Shown piece after piece: positions 48,620 through 58,272 of a stretch of 64,000 nucleotides of DNA. Positions within the stretch are counted from its first letter, which is position 1, and each line of letters begins with the position of its first letter. A program made the translations under genes and the position numbers. The stretch comes from Streptomyces maremycinicus (GTDB lineage: Bacteria; Actinomycetota; Actinomycetes; Streptomycetales; Streptomycetaceae): NCBI RefSeq assembly GCF_001184025.1, contig NZ_BBYG01000016.1, positions 310,001-374,000 of the forward strand. Direction: 5' to 3'. Under the pieces are notes generated by a model. That model made no database searches. It worked only from the letters and a program-made list of their open reading frames with translations, and was not told the origin of the DNA.

Positions 48620-51412
48620 ATGGGCAATCTCGGGCAATACGCCCCAGCGGGCCGACGGGCCGACCGCGTGCCACCCGAGGGCGGACCGCCGGAGTCCGAC
48701 CCGCAGGCCCGTCACCCTTCGGTCGGCCGACGACTGCTGTCGCTGCGGAAGCCGCGCAGCGTCGCCGGCCAGGTATTCCTGCTCCAGCTGGTGGTCGTCC
48801 TCCTGCTCATCGCCACGGCCCTGGTGGTGCTCGTGCTCCAGGACCGCAACCGCGCGATCGACGAAGCCGGCGACCGGTCACTGGTGGCGGCCGAGTCGTT
48901 CGCGAACGCCCCGGGCACCGCGGAGGCGATGCAGAGCAATGACCCGACGGCGGCACTCCAGCCGCACGCCGAGGCGGTGCGCAAGCGGACCGGCGTCGAC
49001 TACGTCGTGGCGCTGAGCCCGTACGGCTTCCGGTGGACGCACCCGGACCCGGACCAGATCGGCAAGCACGTCTCCACCTCCTACGGTCAGGCCCTCGAAG
49101 GCGAGCCCCACCAGACCACGTTCGACAGCAGTCTGGGCAAGGCGGTCGACTCGACGGTGGCCGTCTTCGACGAGAAGGGGACCGCGGTCGGCCTCGTCAC
49201 GGTGGGCGTCACGGTGGACAAGGTGACCGGCGCGGTGCAGGACCAGCTGCCGGTGATCTTCGCCGCCGGCGGTGTCGCCCTGCTGCTGGCCGCGGGCGGT
49301 TCGGCACTGGTCAGCGGGCGTCTGCGGCGGCAGACCCGGGGCTTGGGGCCGGTGGAGATGACCCGCATGTACGAGCATCACGACGCGGTGCTGCACGCGG
49401 TCCGCGAAGGCGTGATCATTCTGGACGGCGAGGGAAGGCTGCTGCTGGTCAACGACGAGGCGCGCCGGCTGCTCGCCCTGCCGCCCGAGGCCGAGGGCAG
49501 GCCGGTCACCGAACTCGGGCTGAACCCGGCCCTGGCCGCACTGCTGGCCTCGAGCCGGGCGGCCACGGACAAGGTCTTCCTGGCCGGTGCCCTGCTGCTC
49601 GCGGTCAACGTGCGGCCGGTGGTCGGCCCGCAGGGGGGCAGCGTGGCCACTCTGCGGGACACCACGGAGCTGCGCGCCCTCGCGGGCCGGGCGGACGTGG
49701 CGGGCGGGCGCCTCCAGCTGCTCTACGAGGCCAGCACGCGGATCGGCACCACCCTCGACATGAAGCGCACCGCCGAGGAACTGACCGAGGTGGCGGTCCC
49801 GCGCTTCGCCGACTTCGCCACCGTCGAACTGCTGGAGCCGGTGCTTCAGGGGGGCGAGCCGACGGGGGTGAGCACGGAGATGCGCCGGATGCGCCGGATC
49901 GCGGCCGAGGGCATCCGGGACGACGTGCCCCTCTATCCCGTCGGGAGGCGTATGCAGTACGCGCCCGACAACCCCGTGGCCGTCGGCATGACCACCGGCC
50001 GGCCGGTCCTGGTGGCGGACCTCGCGCTGGCCGACGGATGGCGGGTCCAGAACCCGGAGCGGGCCCGGAGGGTCATCGAATTCGGTATCCACTCCATGAT
50101 CTCGGTGCCGCTGCGGGCCCGGGGCCAACTGCTGGGCGTCGTGGAGTTCTGGCGTTCGGAGCAGGAGCCGTTCGAGCCGGACGACCTGTCCCCCGCCGAG
50201 GAACTCGCCGCCCGGGCGGCCGTGTGCATCGACAACGCGCGGCGCTACACCCGCGAGCACACCACGGCCGTCACCCTCCAGCGCAGCCTGCTGCCCGGCG
50301 CGCTCCCGGAGCTGTCCGCCCTGGAGGTCGGGCACCGGTACCTGCCGGCCCAGGCGGGGGTCGGCGGCGACTGGTACGACGTCATCCCGCTGCCGGGGGC
50401 CCGGGTGGCCCTGGTGGTCGGCGACGTCGTCGGACACGGTCTGCACGCCGCCGCGACGATGGGCCGTCTGAGGACCGCGGTGCACAACTTCGCCGCCCTG
50501 GACCTGCCTCCGGACGAGCTTCTCGCGCACCTGGACGACCTGATCACCCGGATCGACCAGGACGCGGCGGCCGAGGGGAACACCGAGGCCGTCACCGGCG
50601 CCACCTGTCTGTACGCGGTCTACGATCCGGTCTCCGGGCGGTGCGTTCTCGCCCGGGCCGGCCATCCCGGTCCGGCGCTGGTCTCGCCCGACGGCTCGGT
50701 GACCTTCCCCGACATCCCCGTCGCCCCGCCCCTCGGCGTGGGAGGAGGTCTGCCGGTCGAGACGGCCGTGCTCCGGCTGGCGGCCGACAGCCGGCTGGTG
50801 CTCTACACCGACGGCCTGGTCGAGTCCCGCGGCCGTGACCTCGACACCGGGCTCGGCATGCTGAGGCAGGCGCTCGCCCATACGGACGGCACCAGCCCCG
50901 ACGACACCTGCCGGGCGGTGCTCGACGCGATGCTGCGCACCAGGTCGAGCGACGATGTCGCGCTGCTCGTCGCCCGCACCCGGCTGCTCGACCCGGATCA
51001 GGTCCAGGAGTGGGAGGTGCCCGACGATCCCGCGGCCGTCTCCCGGATCCGCGCCGAGGCCACCCGCAAGCTGGAGTCCTGGGGGCTCGGCGAGGCCGCC
51101 TTCACCACCGAGCTCATCCTCAGCGAGCTGGTGACGAACGCCATCCGGTACGGAGCGAGCCCCATCAGCCTGCGGCTGCTGCGCGACCGCGACAGTCTGA
51201 TCTGCGAGGTCGCCGACGGCACCAGCACCTCCCCGCACCTGCGCCGCGCGGCCTTCACCGACGAGGGGGGTCGCGGCCTGTTCCTCGTCGCGCAGATGTC
51301 CCGCCGCTGGGGGACCCGGTACACCGACCGGGGCAAGATCATCTGGGCCGAGCAGGCACTGGACGCCGGAGGCGCCGGGGACCTGGAAGGGCTTCTGATG
51401 GCGGACCTGTGA
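48620..51412 (+). CDS. Membrane sensor with PAS, GAF, PP2C phosphatase and anti-sigma-type ATPase domains
   Basis: The product has 930 residues from ATG 48620. TM1 is at about 51-75 and TM2 at about 214-233, enclosing an extracellular sCache-type domain (VDYVVALSPYGFRWTHPDPDQIGKHV). Then come PAS (about 255-350), GAF (370-550, with STRIGTTLDMKRTAEELTEVAV), PP2C SpoIIE-type phosphatase (565-780, GVGGDWYDVIPLPG and VGDVVGHGLHAAATMG), and a C-terminal HATPase_c domain of RsbW type (795-915, LILSELVTNAIRYG and DEGGRGLFLVAQMS). It should sense an outside ligand and control an anti-sigma-antagonist/sigma switch. No partner sigma factor is nearby. Confidence 0.93.
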   Translation: MGNLGQYAPAGRRADRVPPEGGPPESDPQARHPSVGRRLLSLRKPRSVAGQVFLLQLVVVLLLIATALVVLVLQDRNRAIDEAGDRSLVAAESFANAPGTAEAMQSNDPTAALQPHAEAVRKRTGVDYVVALSPYGFRWTHPDPDQIGKHVSTSYGQALEGEPHQTTFDSSLGKAVDSTVAVFDEKGTAVGLVTVGVTVDKVTGAVQDQLPVIFAAGGVALLLAAGGSALVSGRLRRQTRGLGPVEMTRMYEHHDAVLHAVREGVIILDGEGRLLLVNDEARRLLALPPEAEGRPVTELGLNPALAALLASSRAATDKVFLAGALLLAVNVRPVVGPQGGSVATLRDTTELRALAGRADVAGGRLQLLYEASTRIGTTLDMKRTAEELTEVAVPRFADFATVELLEPVLQGGEPTGVSTEMRRMRRIAAEGIRDDVPLYPVGRRMQYAPDNPVAVGMTTGRPVLVADLALADGWRVQNPERARRVIEFGIHSMISVPLRARGQLLGVVEFWRSEQEPFEPDDLSPAEELAARAAVCIDNARRYTREHTTAVTLQRSLLPGALPELSALEVGHRYLPAQAGVGGDWYDVIPLPGARVALVVGDVVGHGLHAAATMGRLRTAVHNFAALDLPPDELLAHLDDLITRIDQDAAAEGNTEAVTGATCLYAVYDPVSGRCVLARAGHPGPALVSPDGSVTFPDIPVAPPLGVGGGLPVETAVLRLAADSRLVLYTDGLVESRGRDLDTGLGMLRQALAHTDGTSPDDTCRAVLDAMLRTRSSDDVALLVARTRLLDPDQVQEWEVPDDPAAVSRIRAEATRKLESWGLGEAAFTTELILSELVTNAIRYGASPISLRLLRDRDSLICEVADGTSTSPHLRRAAFTDEGGRGLFLVAQMSRRWGTRYTDRGKIIWAEQALDAGGAGDLEGLLMADL

Positions 51413-51482
51413 CGCGGGCCGGAAACCGGACCGCCGCTCGGAGGCGGGCACACGGCGCCCGGCGCGTTCCCGACCGCTCCCT

Positions 51483-51536
51483 CCGCCCCGACCGTCCCAT
51501 CCGCCCCGGCCGCCCCGACCGTCCCATCCGCGCCGG
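51483..51536. repeat. 27-bp tandem duplication between convergent genes
   Basis: Units 51483-51509 and 51510-51536 differ at one base and contain CCGACCGTCCCATCCG. It lies between the phosphatase gene stop and the convergent lipoprotein gene stop. No hairpin terminator is evident there. Confidence 0.85.
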
Positions 51537-51563
51537 GCAGGTCCCGGCTGCGTGCCCGCGCGG

Positions 51564-52445
51564 TCAGGAGCCGTCGTCGACCGTGAAGTACGGGATCTTG
51601 GCCGGGTCCTGGCCGAATGCGGCCCCGAGATAGACGGCCGACAGCTTGGTGAGCGTCCCGTCGTCGATCAGCTGCCTGATGATCCGGTCCAGCTCGCCCT
51701 TGTCGGGTGACGCCTTCGGGTAGAGGGCGCCGTAACCCTGGTCGGTCCGGTACTGGCCCACGAGGCGCACCTTGCCCTCCCGCTTCTGCGGGTACGCCAG
51801 CAGGATCGTCGTGTCGTGGACGACCGCGTCGATGCGCCCCTCCTCCAGCGCCGTGACCATCTCCGGGTCGTTGGGGAAGGCGGTGACGGGCTTGGTCGGC
51901 CGCAGGCGCTTCTCGACGAACTCCTCGCCCGTCGTACCCTCGGCCACCCCGATGCGGACGTCGCGGATGTCGGCTTCGCCGATCTTCTCGTCGTCCCGGA
52001 TCAGCACCCCCAGGGTCGAGGAGAGATAGGGAGGGGAGAAGGCGGCCACCTTGCTCCGTTCCGGGGTGATCGTGATCTGTGCCAGGGCCAGGTCGAAGTC
52101 CTTGGTCCGGCCGGACACGATCTCCGGGAAGGGGGCGTTCTCGACCTTCACCCGGTCGAGTCCTGATCGGTAGGCGATGTTGGCGGCCATGCAGTACTCG
52201 TAGCCGCTCTTGATGGAGTCCGGCGTGTCGCCGTTCCACCAGCCGGGCGCGGGCAGGGTCGTCTTGACGGTGAGGGCGCCCGCCGTCTCCGGCGACAGGT
52301 GGAACTCCCCGTAATGTCCCGAGATCGGGCAGTCGCCGTAGTGGACGTTCGGCGACTTCGACCCGCCCTGGTCACAAGCCGATGTCGCGGCGATGAGCGC
52401 CACGCCGACCGCCAGAGAGCCGATCGCCGCCACGGCGCGCGTCAT
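51564..52445 (-). CDS. Amino-acid-type solute-binding lipoprotein (SBP_bac_3)
   Basis: The product has 293 residues. ATG at 52445 follows GGAGGT. The signal peptide ends in ATSAC (lipidated Cys about 24). The family 3 fold is indicated by VKVENAPFPEIVSGRTKDFDLALAQITITPERSKVAAFSPPYLSS, then VRIGVAEGTTGEEFVEKRL and ALEEGRIDAVVHDTTILLAYPQ. It binds an amino acid or related cation outside the cell. There is no permease beside it. The neighbours are a sensor phosphatase and a Pls-type synthetase, so it might be a receptor as much as a transporter part. Confidence 0.88.
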   Translation of the reverse strand: MTRAVAAIGSLAVGVALIAATSACDQGGSKSPNVHYGDCPISGHYGEFHLSPETAGALTVKTTLPAPGWWNGDTPDSIKSGYEYCMAANIAYRSGLDRVKVENAPFPEIVSGRTKDFDLALAQITITPERSKVAAFSPPYLSSTLGVLIRDDEKIGEADIRDVRIGVAEGTTGEEFVEKRLRPTKPVTAFPNDPEMVTALEEGRIDAVVHDTTILLAYPQKREGKVRLVGQYRTDQGYGALYPKASPDKGELDRIIRQLIDDGTLTKLSAVYLGAAFGQDPAKIPYFTVDDGS

Positions 52446-52893
52446 GGCACCTCCGGTAGGGGCATGCTCGTCGATTCACCATAAATCACCACGAACCATA
52501 CGACTGTCGGAGGCGCGCGCCAGGTCGCTCCTCGTTGGCCCGCCGTTCACCCCCGCCCCACCCCGCCCCACCCCGCTCCGCCCCGCCCCACCGCATCCCG
52601 CTCCGCTCCCGCCTTTGGCGCGCACATCTCAAACCGGGACATCACGTCGACGAAGGCGTCCTTCCCTCCGATGTGGGGCAAGTCTCGCCGTGGCACCAAG
52701 CCACCAGGTCAGAGCGCCGTCGATGATCTTCCCCGACCCCCCGGACGGCCTCCCCGAGTGGCCTGGCCACCGCGGCGACCCTAGCGTCGTACTAAAATTT
52801 CCGGCTTGTTACGGAGCTGGACCGGACAACCCCAGGCAGACCTGCGGGCCCGCCGGCGCCCCGGAGGCTTCCGGGATCGAGACGCGAGGACCG
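52446..52893. other. Intergenic region upstream of the Pls-type synthetase
   Basis: A C-rich low-complexity tract (about 52553-52600) repeats CGCCCCACCC and CGCTCCGC modules. GTGGCC-T-GGCCAC (52758-52770) is a perfect inverted repeat. TACTAAAATTT at 52790-52800 is the most A+T-rich point and contains a TACTAA -10 candidate, about 100 nt before the synthetase start. No gene is visible. Confidence 0.5.
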
Positions 52894-55800
52894 ATGGCAG
52901 CCATCCACGAGAGCAGCGCTCTCGGCCTGCTCGACGGAGAGATCCGCGCACGACTCGGCGACACCGCCCGCTTCTCCGGCGGCCCCGCCGCCTCCCCCCG
53001 CACCCTCGTCGACCTCTTCGACGCGTCCGTGCGGTCGTTCCCGGACGAGCTCGCCCTCGACGACGGCGGCACCCCCCTCACCTACCGCGCCCTCGCCGTC
53101 GAGGTGGAGAACCTCCGGCGCCGGCTCTCCGCCGCCGGGGTCGGACTCGGCGACCGGGTGGGCGTCCGGGTGCAGTCCGGCACCAACGACCTCTACGTGG
53201 CGATCCTCGCGGTCCTCGCCGCCGGCGCGGCCTACGTCCCCGTGGACGCCGAGGACCCCGACGAGCGGGCCGAGCTGGTCTTCGGGGAGGCGGACGTGCG
53301 GGCCGTCGTCGGCGCCGCGCACGAGATCACCGTCCACGGCACACCCGCTGCGGCCGCCGCCCGGCCCGGCACCGAGCACGACGCCTGGATCATCTTCACC
53401 TCCGGCTCCACCGGTAAGCCCAAGGGCGTCGCCGTCAGCCACCGCAGCGCCACCGCCTTCGTGGACGCCGAGGCCGAACTGTTCCTCACCGAGGAGCCGA
53501 TCGGCCCGGGCGACCGGGTCATGGCCGGGCTCTCCGTGGCCTTCGACGCCTCCTGCGAGGAGATGTGGCTGGCCTGGCGCTACGGGGCCTGTCTGGTGCC
53601 CGTGCCCCGCTCCCAGGTCCGCAGCGGCGCCGATCTGGGGCCCTGGCTGGTCGAGCAGGAGATCACGGTGGTCTCCACGGTGCCGACGCTGGCCGCCCTG
53701 TGGGAGCCCGAGACCCTCAACGACGTACGGCTGCTGATCTTCGGCGGTGAGGCCTGCCCGCCCGAGCTGGTGCAGCGGCTGGTGACGGAGGGACGGGAGG
53801 TCTGGAACACCTACGGACCGACCGAGGCCACCGTCGTGGCCTGCGCCTCCCTGATGAGCGGCGAGGAGCCGATCCGGATCGGGCTCCCGCTCAAGGGCTG
53901 GGAGCTGGCCGTCGTGGACGAGGCCGGGGAGCCCGTGCCGCTGGGCGCCAGCGGGCAGCTGGTCATCGGCGGGGTCGGGCTCGCCCGCTATCTCGACGCC
54001 GAGAAGGACGCGGAGAAGTACGCGCCGCTGGAGTCGCTGGGCTGGGAGCGGGCGTACCGCAGCGGCGACCTGGTGCGCGCCGACGCCGAGGGGCTCGTCT
54101 TCCTCGGCCGGGCCGACGAGCAGATCAAGCTCGGCGGACGGCGGATCGAGCTGGGCGAGGTGGACGCGGCGCTCCAGGCCCTGCCGGGGGTCGCGGGGGC
54201 GGCCGCCGCCGTGCGGACCGCGCGCGGCGGCAACCAGTTGCTGGTCGGATACGTGGTGACGCAGGACGGCTGGGACCAGGCGGCGGCCGTGCGGCGGCTG
54301 CGCGCCGAGTTGCCCGCCGCCCTGGTGCCGCTGCTCGCGCCGGTGGAGGATCTGCCGACCCGCACCTCGGGCAAGGTCGACCGCAACGCCCTGCCGTGGC
54401 CCCTGGCGGGCCTGGAGACGGGCGGCCCGGCGGAGCAGCTCTACGGCACCGAGGCCTGGCTGGCGGAGCAGTGGACCGAGGTGCTCGGCATCCCCGTGAG
54501 CGGTGCCCGGGACGACTTCTTCGCGATCGGCGGCAGCAGTCTCGCCGCCGCCCAGCTGACGACACGGCTGCGCACCCGGTACCCCAGCGCCGCCGTCCTC
54601 GACATCTACCAGCAGCCCACCCTGCGCAAGCTGGCCCGGCACCTGGAGAGGTCGGCGCAGGACGACGGGGCGACCCGCGCGGTCGCTCCGGTGCCCGGCC
54701 GCGCCAAGGTGATCCAGACGCTGCTGCTCCTCCCGCTGTTCACGCTGCTGGGGCTGCGCTGGACGGTGCCGCTGGTCGCCGCCGGCAACCTGCTGCCCGG
54801 GTACGCCTGGCTGCCGACCGCCCCGTGGTGGCTGGTCGTCTCCGCGGCCCTGCTGCTGTTCAGCCCGCCCGGACGGCTCGCGATCGCGGCGGGCGGGGCG
54901 CGGTTGCTGCTGCGCGGCGTGCGGCCGGGCCGCTACCCGCGTGGTGGCGGCGTCCATCTGCGGCTGTGGACCGCGGAGCGGCTGGCCGAGTTCAGCGGGG
55001 CGACCTCGCTGACCGGGTCCTGGCTTGAGCGTTACGCGCGGGCCCTCGGGGCCAAGGTCGGGCCGGACGTGGACCTGCACTCGCTTCCGCCGGTGACCGG
55101 CATGCTGAAGCTGGGCCGGGGCGCGGCCGTGGAGTCCGAGGTCGACCTGTCCGGCTGGTGGCTGGACGGCGACCGGCTGGAGATCGGCACGGTCAGGGTG
55201 GGCGCGCACGCCGTCGTCGGCACGCGCAGCATGCTCTTCCCGGGTTCCCGGGTCGGCAAGCGGGCCGAGGTGGCGCCGGGTTCGGCCGTCACCGGTCAGA
55301 TCCCCACCGGTCAGCGGTGGGCGGGCGCTCCCGCGGTCAAGCTCGGCAAGGCCAAGCGCAACTGGCCCAAGGAGCGGCCGTCCCGGGGCGCGTCCTGGCG
55401 GGTGCTGTACGGCCTGTCCGGTGTCGCGCTCACCTCGCTGCCGGTGCTGGCGGCCGGGGCGGCCCTGCTGGTGGCGAGCCGCTTCATGACCCCGGGCGGC
55501 GGGCTCGGTGCGGCCCTGCGGGGCGCCGCGTTCGCCCTGGTCCCGGCCACGCTCTCCTTCGGTCTGGCGTACGCCGTGCTGCTGCTGGTGGCCGTTCGGC
55601 TGCTGAGCGTCGGGCTGCGCGAGGGCACGCATCCCACGCACAGCAGGATCGGCTGGCAGGCCTGGACCGTCACCCAGCTCATGGACCACTCGCGCGAGAC
55701 GCTCTTCCCGCTGTACGCGGGGCTGGTCACGCCGGTGTGGCTGCGGCTGCTCGGGATGCGGGTCGGCAAGGGCGCCGAGGTGTCGACCGTCCTCGCGCTG

Positions 55801-56760
55801 CCCAGCCTGACCACGGTCGGTGAGGGCGCGTTCCTGGCCGACGACACGCTGACCGCGCCGTACGAGCTCGGCGGCGGCTGGATGCGGATCGGGCGGGCGG
55901 AGATCGGCCGGCGGGCGTTCCTCGGCAACTCGGGGATGACCGCGCCGGGGCGGAGCGTGCCGGACGGCGGCCTGGTGGGTGTGCTGTCGGCGACGCCGAA
56001 GAAGGCGAAGAAGGGCAGTTCGTACCTGGGGCTGCCGCCGGTGAAGCTGCCGCGGAACACGACCGGCGGTGACCAGAGCCGGACGTACGAGCCGCCCGCG
56101 CGGCTGCTGTGGGCGCGTGCCCTGGTGGAGCTGTGCCGGATCGTGCCGGTGTTCTGCTCGGCGGGGCTGGCCGTGCTGACGGTGGCGGCGCTGTGCGCGC
56201 TGGGCGGCCGGGCGCCGCTGCTGTCCGGGCTCGTGCTGCTCGGGGCGGGCGGTGCGGCGGCGGTCGTCTCGATCGTCGCCAAGTGGCTGCTCGTCGGACG
56301 GCATCGCAGCGGTGAGCATCCGCTGTGGTCCGGCTTCGTGTGGCGCAACGAGCTGGCGGACACGTTCGTGGAGGTCGTGGCGGTGCCGTGGCTGGCGGGC
56401 GCCGTACCGGGCACGCCGGTGATGACGGCGTGGCTGCGCGGGCTCGGCGCGCGGATCGGCAGGGGCACGTGGGTGGAGAGCTACTGGCTGCCCGAGTCGG
56501 ATCTGGTCACGCTCGAGGACGGGGTGACGGTCAACCGCGGGTGCGTGCTCCAGACTCACCTCTTCCACGACCGGATCTTGCGGACGGATACTGTGGTCCT
56601 CCGTGAGGGTGCCACGCTGGGCCCTGGCGGGATCGTGCTGCCCGGCAGCACGATCGGGGCCCGGACGACGCTGGGTCCCGCGTCGCTCGTCATGGCCGCG
56701 GAGTCCGTCCCGGACGACACCCGCTGGCTCGGCAATCCGATCGAGGCATGGCGTCCCTGA
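52894..56760 (+). CDS. Pls/PosA-family non-ribosomal peptide synthetase (poly-amino-acid synthetase type)
   Basis: The product has 1288 residues; epsilon-poly-L-lysine synthetase Pls has 1319. ATG at 52894 follows GAGGA. The adenylation domain has IIFTSGSTGKPKGVAVSH (about 165), VAFDASCEEMWLAW, NTYGPTEATVVA (305), YRSGDLVRADAEG and SGKVDRNALP. The thiolation domain carries FFAIGGSSLAAAQ (Ser about 546). The rest alternates three pairs of membrane helices with three acetyltransferase-like left-handed-helix domains, the tandem C domains of Pls. Such enzymes polymerise one amino acid without a thioesterase. FDASCEE keeps the alpha-amino Asp with acidic neighbours, fitting a basic amino acid. The monomer is unproven. 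Confidence 0.93.
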   Translation: MAAIHESSALGLLDGEIRARLGDTARFSGGPAASPRTLVDLFDASVRSFPDELALDDGGTPLTYRALAVEVENLRRRLSAAGVGLGDRVGVRVQSGTNDLYVAILAVLAAGAAYVPVDAEDPDERAELVFGEADVRAVVGAAHEITVHGTPAAAAARPGTEHDAWIIFTSGSTGKPKGVAVSHRSATAFVDAEAELFLTEEPIGPGDRVMAGLSVAFDASCEEMWLAWRYGACLVPVPRSQVRSGADLGPWLVEQEITVVSTVPTLAALWEPETLNDVRLLIFGGEACPPELVQRLVTEGREVWNTYGPTEATVVACASLMSGEEPIRIGLPLKGWELAVVDEAGEPVPLGASGQLVIGGVGLARYLDAEKDAEKYAPLESLGWERAYRSGDLVRADAEGLVFLGRADEQIKLGGRRIELGEVDAALQALPGVAGAAAAVRTARGGNQLLVGYVVTQDGWDQAAAVRRLRAELPAALVPLLAPVEDLPTRTSGKVDRNALPWPLAGLETGGPAEQLYGTEAWLAEQWTEVLGIPVSGARDDFFAIGGSSLAAAQLTTRLRTRYPSAAVLDIYQQPTLRKLARHLERSAQDDGATRAVAPVPGRAKVIQTLLLLPLFTLLGLRWTVPLVAAGNLLPGYAWLPTAPWWLVVSAALLLFSPPGRLAIAAGGARLLLRGVRPGRYPRGGGVHLRLWTAERLAEFSGATSLTGSWLERYARALGAKVGPDVDLHSLPPVTGMLKLGRGAAVESEVDLSGWWLDGDRLEIGTVRVGAHAVVGTRSMLFPGSRVGKRAEVAPGSAVTGQIPTGQRWAGAPAVKLGKAKRNWPKERPSRGASWRVLYGLSGVALTSLPVLAAGAALLVASRFMTPGGGLGAALRGAAFALVPATLSFGLAYAVLLLVAVRLLSVGLREGTHPTHSRIGWQAWTVTQLMDHSRETLFPLYAGLVTPVWLRLLGMRVGKGAEVSTVLALPSLTTVGEGAFLADDTLTAPYELGGGWMRIGRAEIGRRAFLGNSGMTAPGRSVPDGGLVGVLSATPKKAKKGSSYLGLPPVKLPRNTTGGDQSRTYEPPARLLWARALVELCRIVPVFCSAGLAVLTVAALCALGGRAPLLSGLVLLGAGGAAAVVSIVAKWLLVGRHRSGEHPLWSGFVWRNELADTFVEVVAVPWLAGAVPGTPVMTAWLRGLGARIGRGTWVESYWLPESDLVTLEDGVTVNRGCVLQTHLFHDRILRTDTVVLREGATLGPGGIVLPGSTIGARTTLGPASLVMAAESVPDDTRWLGNPIEAWRP

Positions 56761-58190
56761 GAAGGGGCTACCCGGAGTCGATGGGCGGTGCACCGGCGGC
56801 GGGTGGTTCGAGCACAGGTCAGGGAGCGGACGGGGAAGTGGCAGTTCAGCAGGCGGTCGGTCCGGATCCGTACTTCCCGGCGAACGGTGATTCCCGTTAC
56901 CGGGTGCACCGCTACGAGCTCACCCTGGACTACCGGCCCGGTCCGAACCGGCTGTCGGGCGCGGCGCGGATCAACGCCATCGCGGGGCGCACGGCGCTGC
57001 CCGAATTCCAGTTGAACCTGGCCGACTTCAAGATCGGCCGGGTCCGGGTGGACGGCCGGCCGGCGCACTACACCCATCGCGGCGGGCGGCTGCGCGTGCG
57101 GCCCACGAAGCCGCTGCGCGCCGGGGCCGCCTTCACCGTCGAGGTGCACTGGTCGGGCAATCCCAAGCCGGTGCAGAGCCCCTGGGGCGGGATCGGCTGG
57201 GAGGAGCTGGACGACGGGGCGCTGGTGGCGAGCCAGCCCGTCGGGGCGCCCTCCTGGTACCCGTGCAACGACCGGCCCGCGGACAAGGCGTCGTACCTGA
57301 TATCGGTGACGACACCGTCGGCGTACTCGGTGGTGGCGGGGGGCCGGCTGCTGACGCGGACGACGAAGGCCTCGACGACGACGTGGGTGTACGAGCAGTC
57401 GGCGCCGACGTCCAGCTATCTGGTCGGTCTGGCCATCGGGAAGTACCAGACCGTGCTGCTGGGCGACCCGGGGCTCGGGGGCGTCCCCCAGCACGGGCAC
57501 ATCCCGGCGGAGCTGCTCGCGGAGTTCTCGCGGGACTTCGCGCGGCAGCCCGGGATGATGCACCTGTTCCAACAGCTCTTCGGGCCCTACCCGTTCGACG
57601 AGTACGCGGTGGTGGTGACGGAGGAGGAGCTCGATGTCCCCGTCGAGGCCCAGGGGTTGTCGTTGTTCGGTGCCAACCACGTGGACGGCGCGCGGGGTTC
57701 GGAGCGGCTGGTGGCGCACGAGCTGGCGCACCAGTGGTTCGGCAACAGTGTGTCCATCGCCGACTGGCGGCACATCTGGCTGAACGAGGGGTTCGCGAAG
57801 TACGCGGAGTGGCTGTGGTCGGAGCGGTCGGGCGGGCGCAGCGCGCAGCAGCTCGCGGCGGTCGCGCACCGGTCGCTGTCCTCGCTGCCGCAGGACCTGC
57901 GCCTGGCCGACCCCGGCCGCAAGTCGATGTTCGACGACCGGCTCTACGAGCGCGGCGGGCTGACCGTGCACGCGCTGCGCTGCGCGCTCGGCGACGAGAC
58001 GTTCTTCCGGATGCTGCGCGCCTGGCTCGGGCTGCACCGGGGCGGGTCGGTGACGACGTCGACGCTCACCGCGCACGTGGCCCGGTTCGCGCCGGAGCCG
58101 CTGGACGAGCTGTTCGAAGCGTGGGTGTACGGCACGGCGCTGCCGCCGCTGCCGGTGCCGTCGGTGGGGCGGGGCGCCGAGTCGGCGTAG
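56748..58190 (+). CDS. M1-family metallopeptidase coupled to the Pls-type gene
   Basis: The product has 480 residues, short for M1 aminopeptidases because the C-terminal helical domain is reduced. The zinc site is HELAH (about 324-328) with Glu in WLNEGFAKY (about 347). The N-terminal beta domain has YRVHRYELTLDYRPGPNRLSGAARI and the exopeptidase region GWEELDDGALVASQPVGAPSWYP, in which the usual GAMEN is replaced by VEAQGLSLFG before the zinc site. No signal peptide is seen. The start overlaps the synthetase gene by 13 nt. As I recall, poly-lysine producers have aminopeptidases that trim their polymer, so product degradation or self-protection is plausible. Confidence 0.9.
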   Translation: MASLRRGYPESMGGAPAAGGSSTGQGADGEVAVQQAVGPDPYFPANGDSRYRVHRYELTLDYRPGPNRLSGAARINAIAGRTALPEFQLNLADFKIGRVRVDGRPAHYTHRGGRLRVRPTKPLRAGAAFTVEVHWSGNPKPVQSPWGGIGWEELDDGALVASQPVGAPSWYPCNDRPADKASYLISVTTPSAYSVVAGGRLLTRTTKASTTTWVYEQSAPTSSYLVGLAIGKYQTVLLGDPGLGGVPQHGHIPAELLAEFSRDFARQPGMMHLFQQLFGPYPFDEYAVVVTEEELDVPVEAQGLSLFGANHVDGARGSERLVAHELAHQWFGNSVSIADWRHIWLNEGFAKYAEWLWSERSGGRSAQQLAAVAHRSLSSLPQDLRLADPGRKSMFDDRLYERGGLTVHALRCALGDETFFRMLRAWLGLHRGGSVTTSTLTAHVARFAPEPLDELFEAWVYGTALPPLPVPSVGRGAESA

Positions 58191-58272
58191 CGCTCCGCGC
58201 GATCGCGGGGATGCCGCACGGTCCTCGGCCTGCGGGCCGGGGGTGATCGGCGAGGCGGGCACAATGGGGGCC

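Noticed and set aside
52393..52893. A longer Pls-type protein starting at 52393
   Set aside because: The frame is open, but this part is Pro/Arg-rich, runs through the C-rich repeat and the A+T-rich promoter candidate, and lacks a ribosome site. Conserved sequence starts at 52894.
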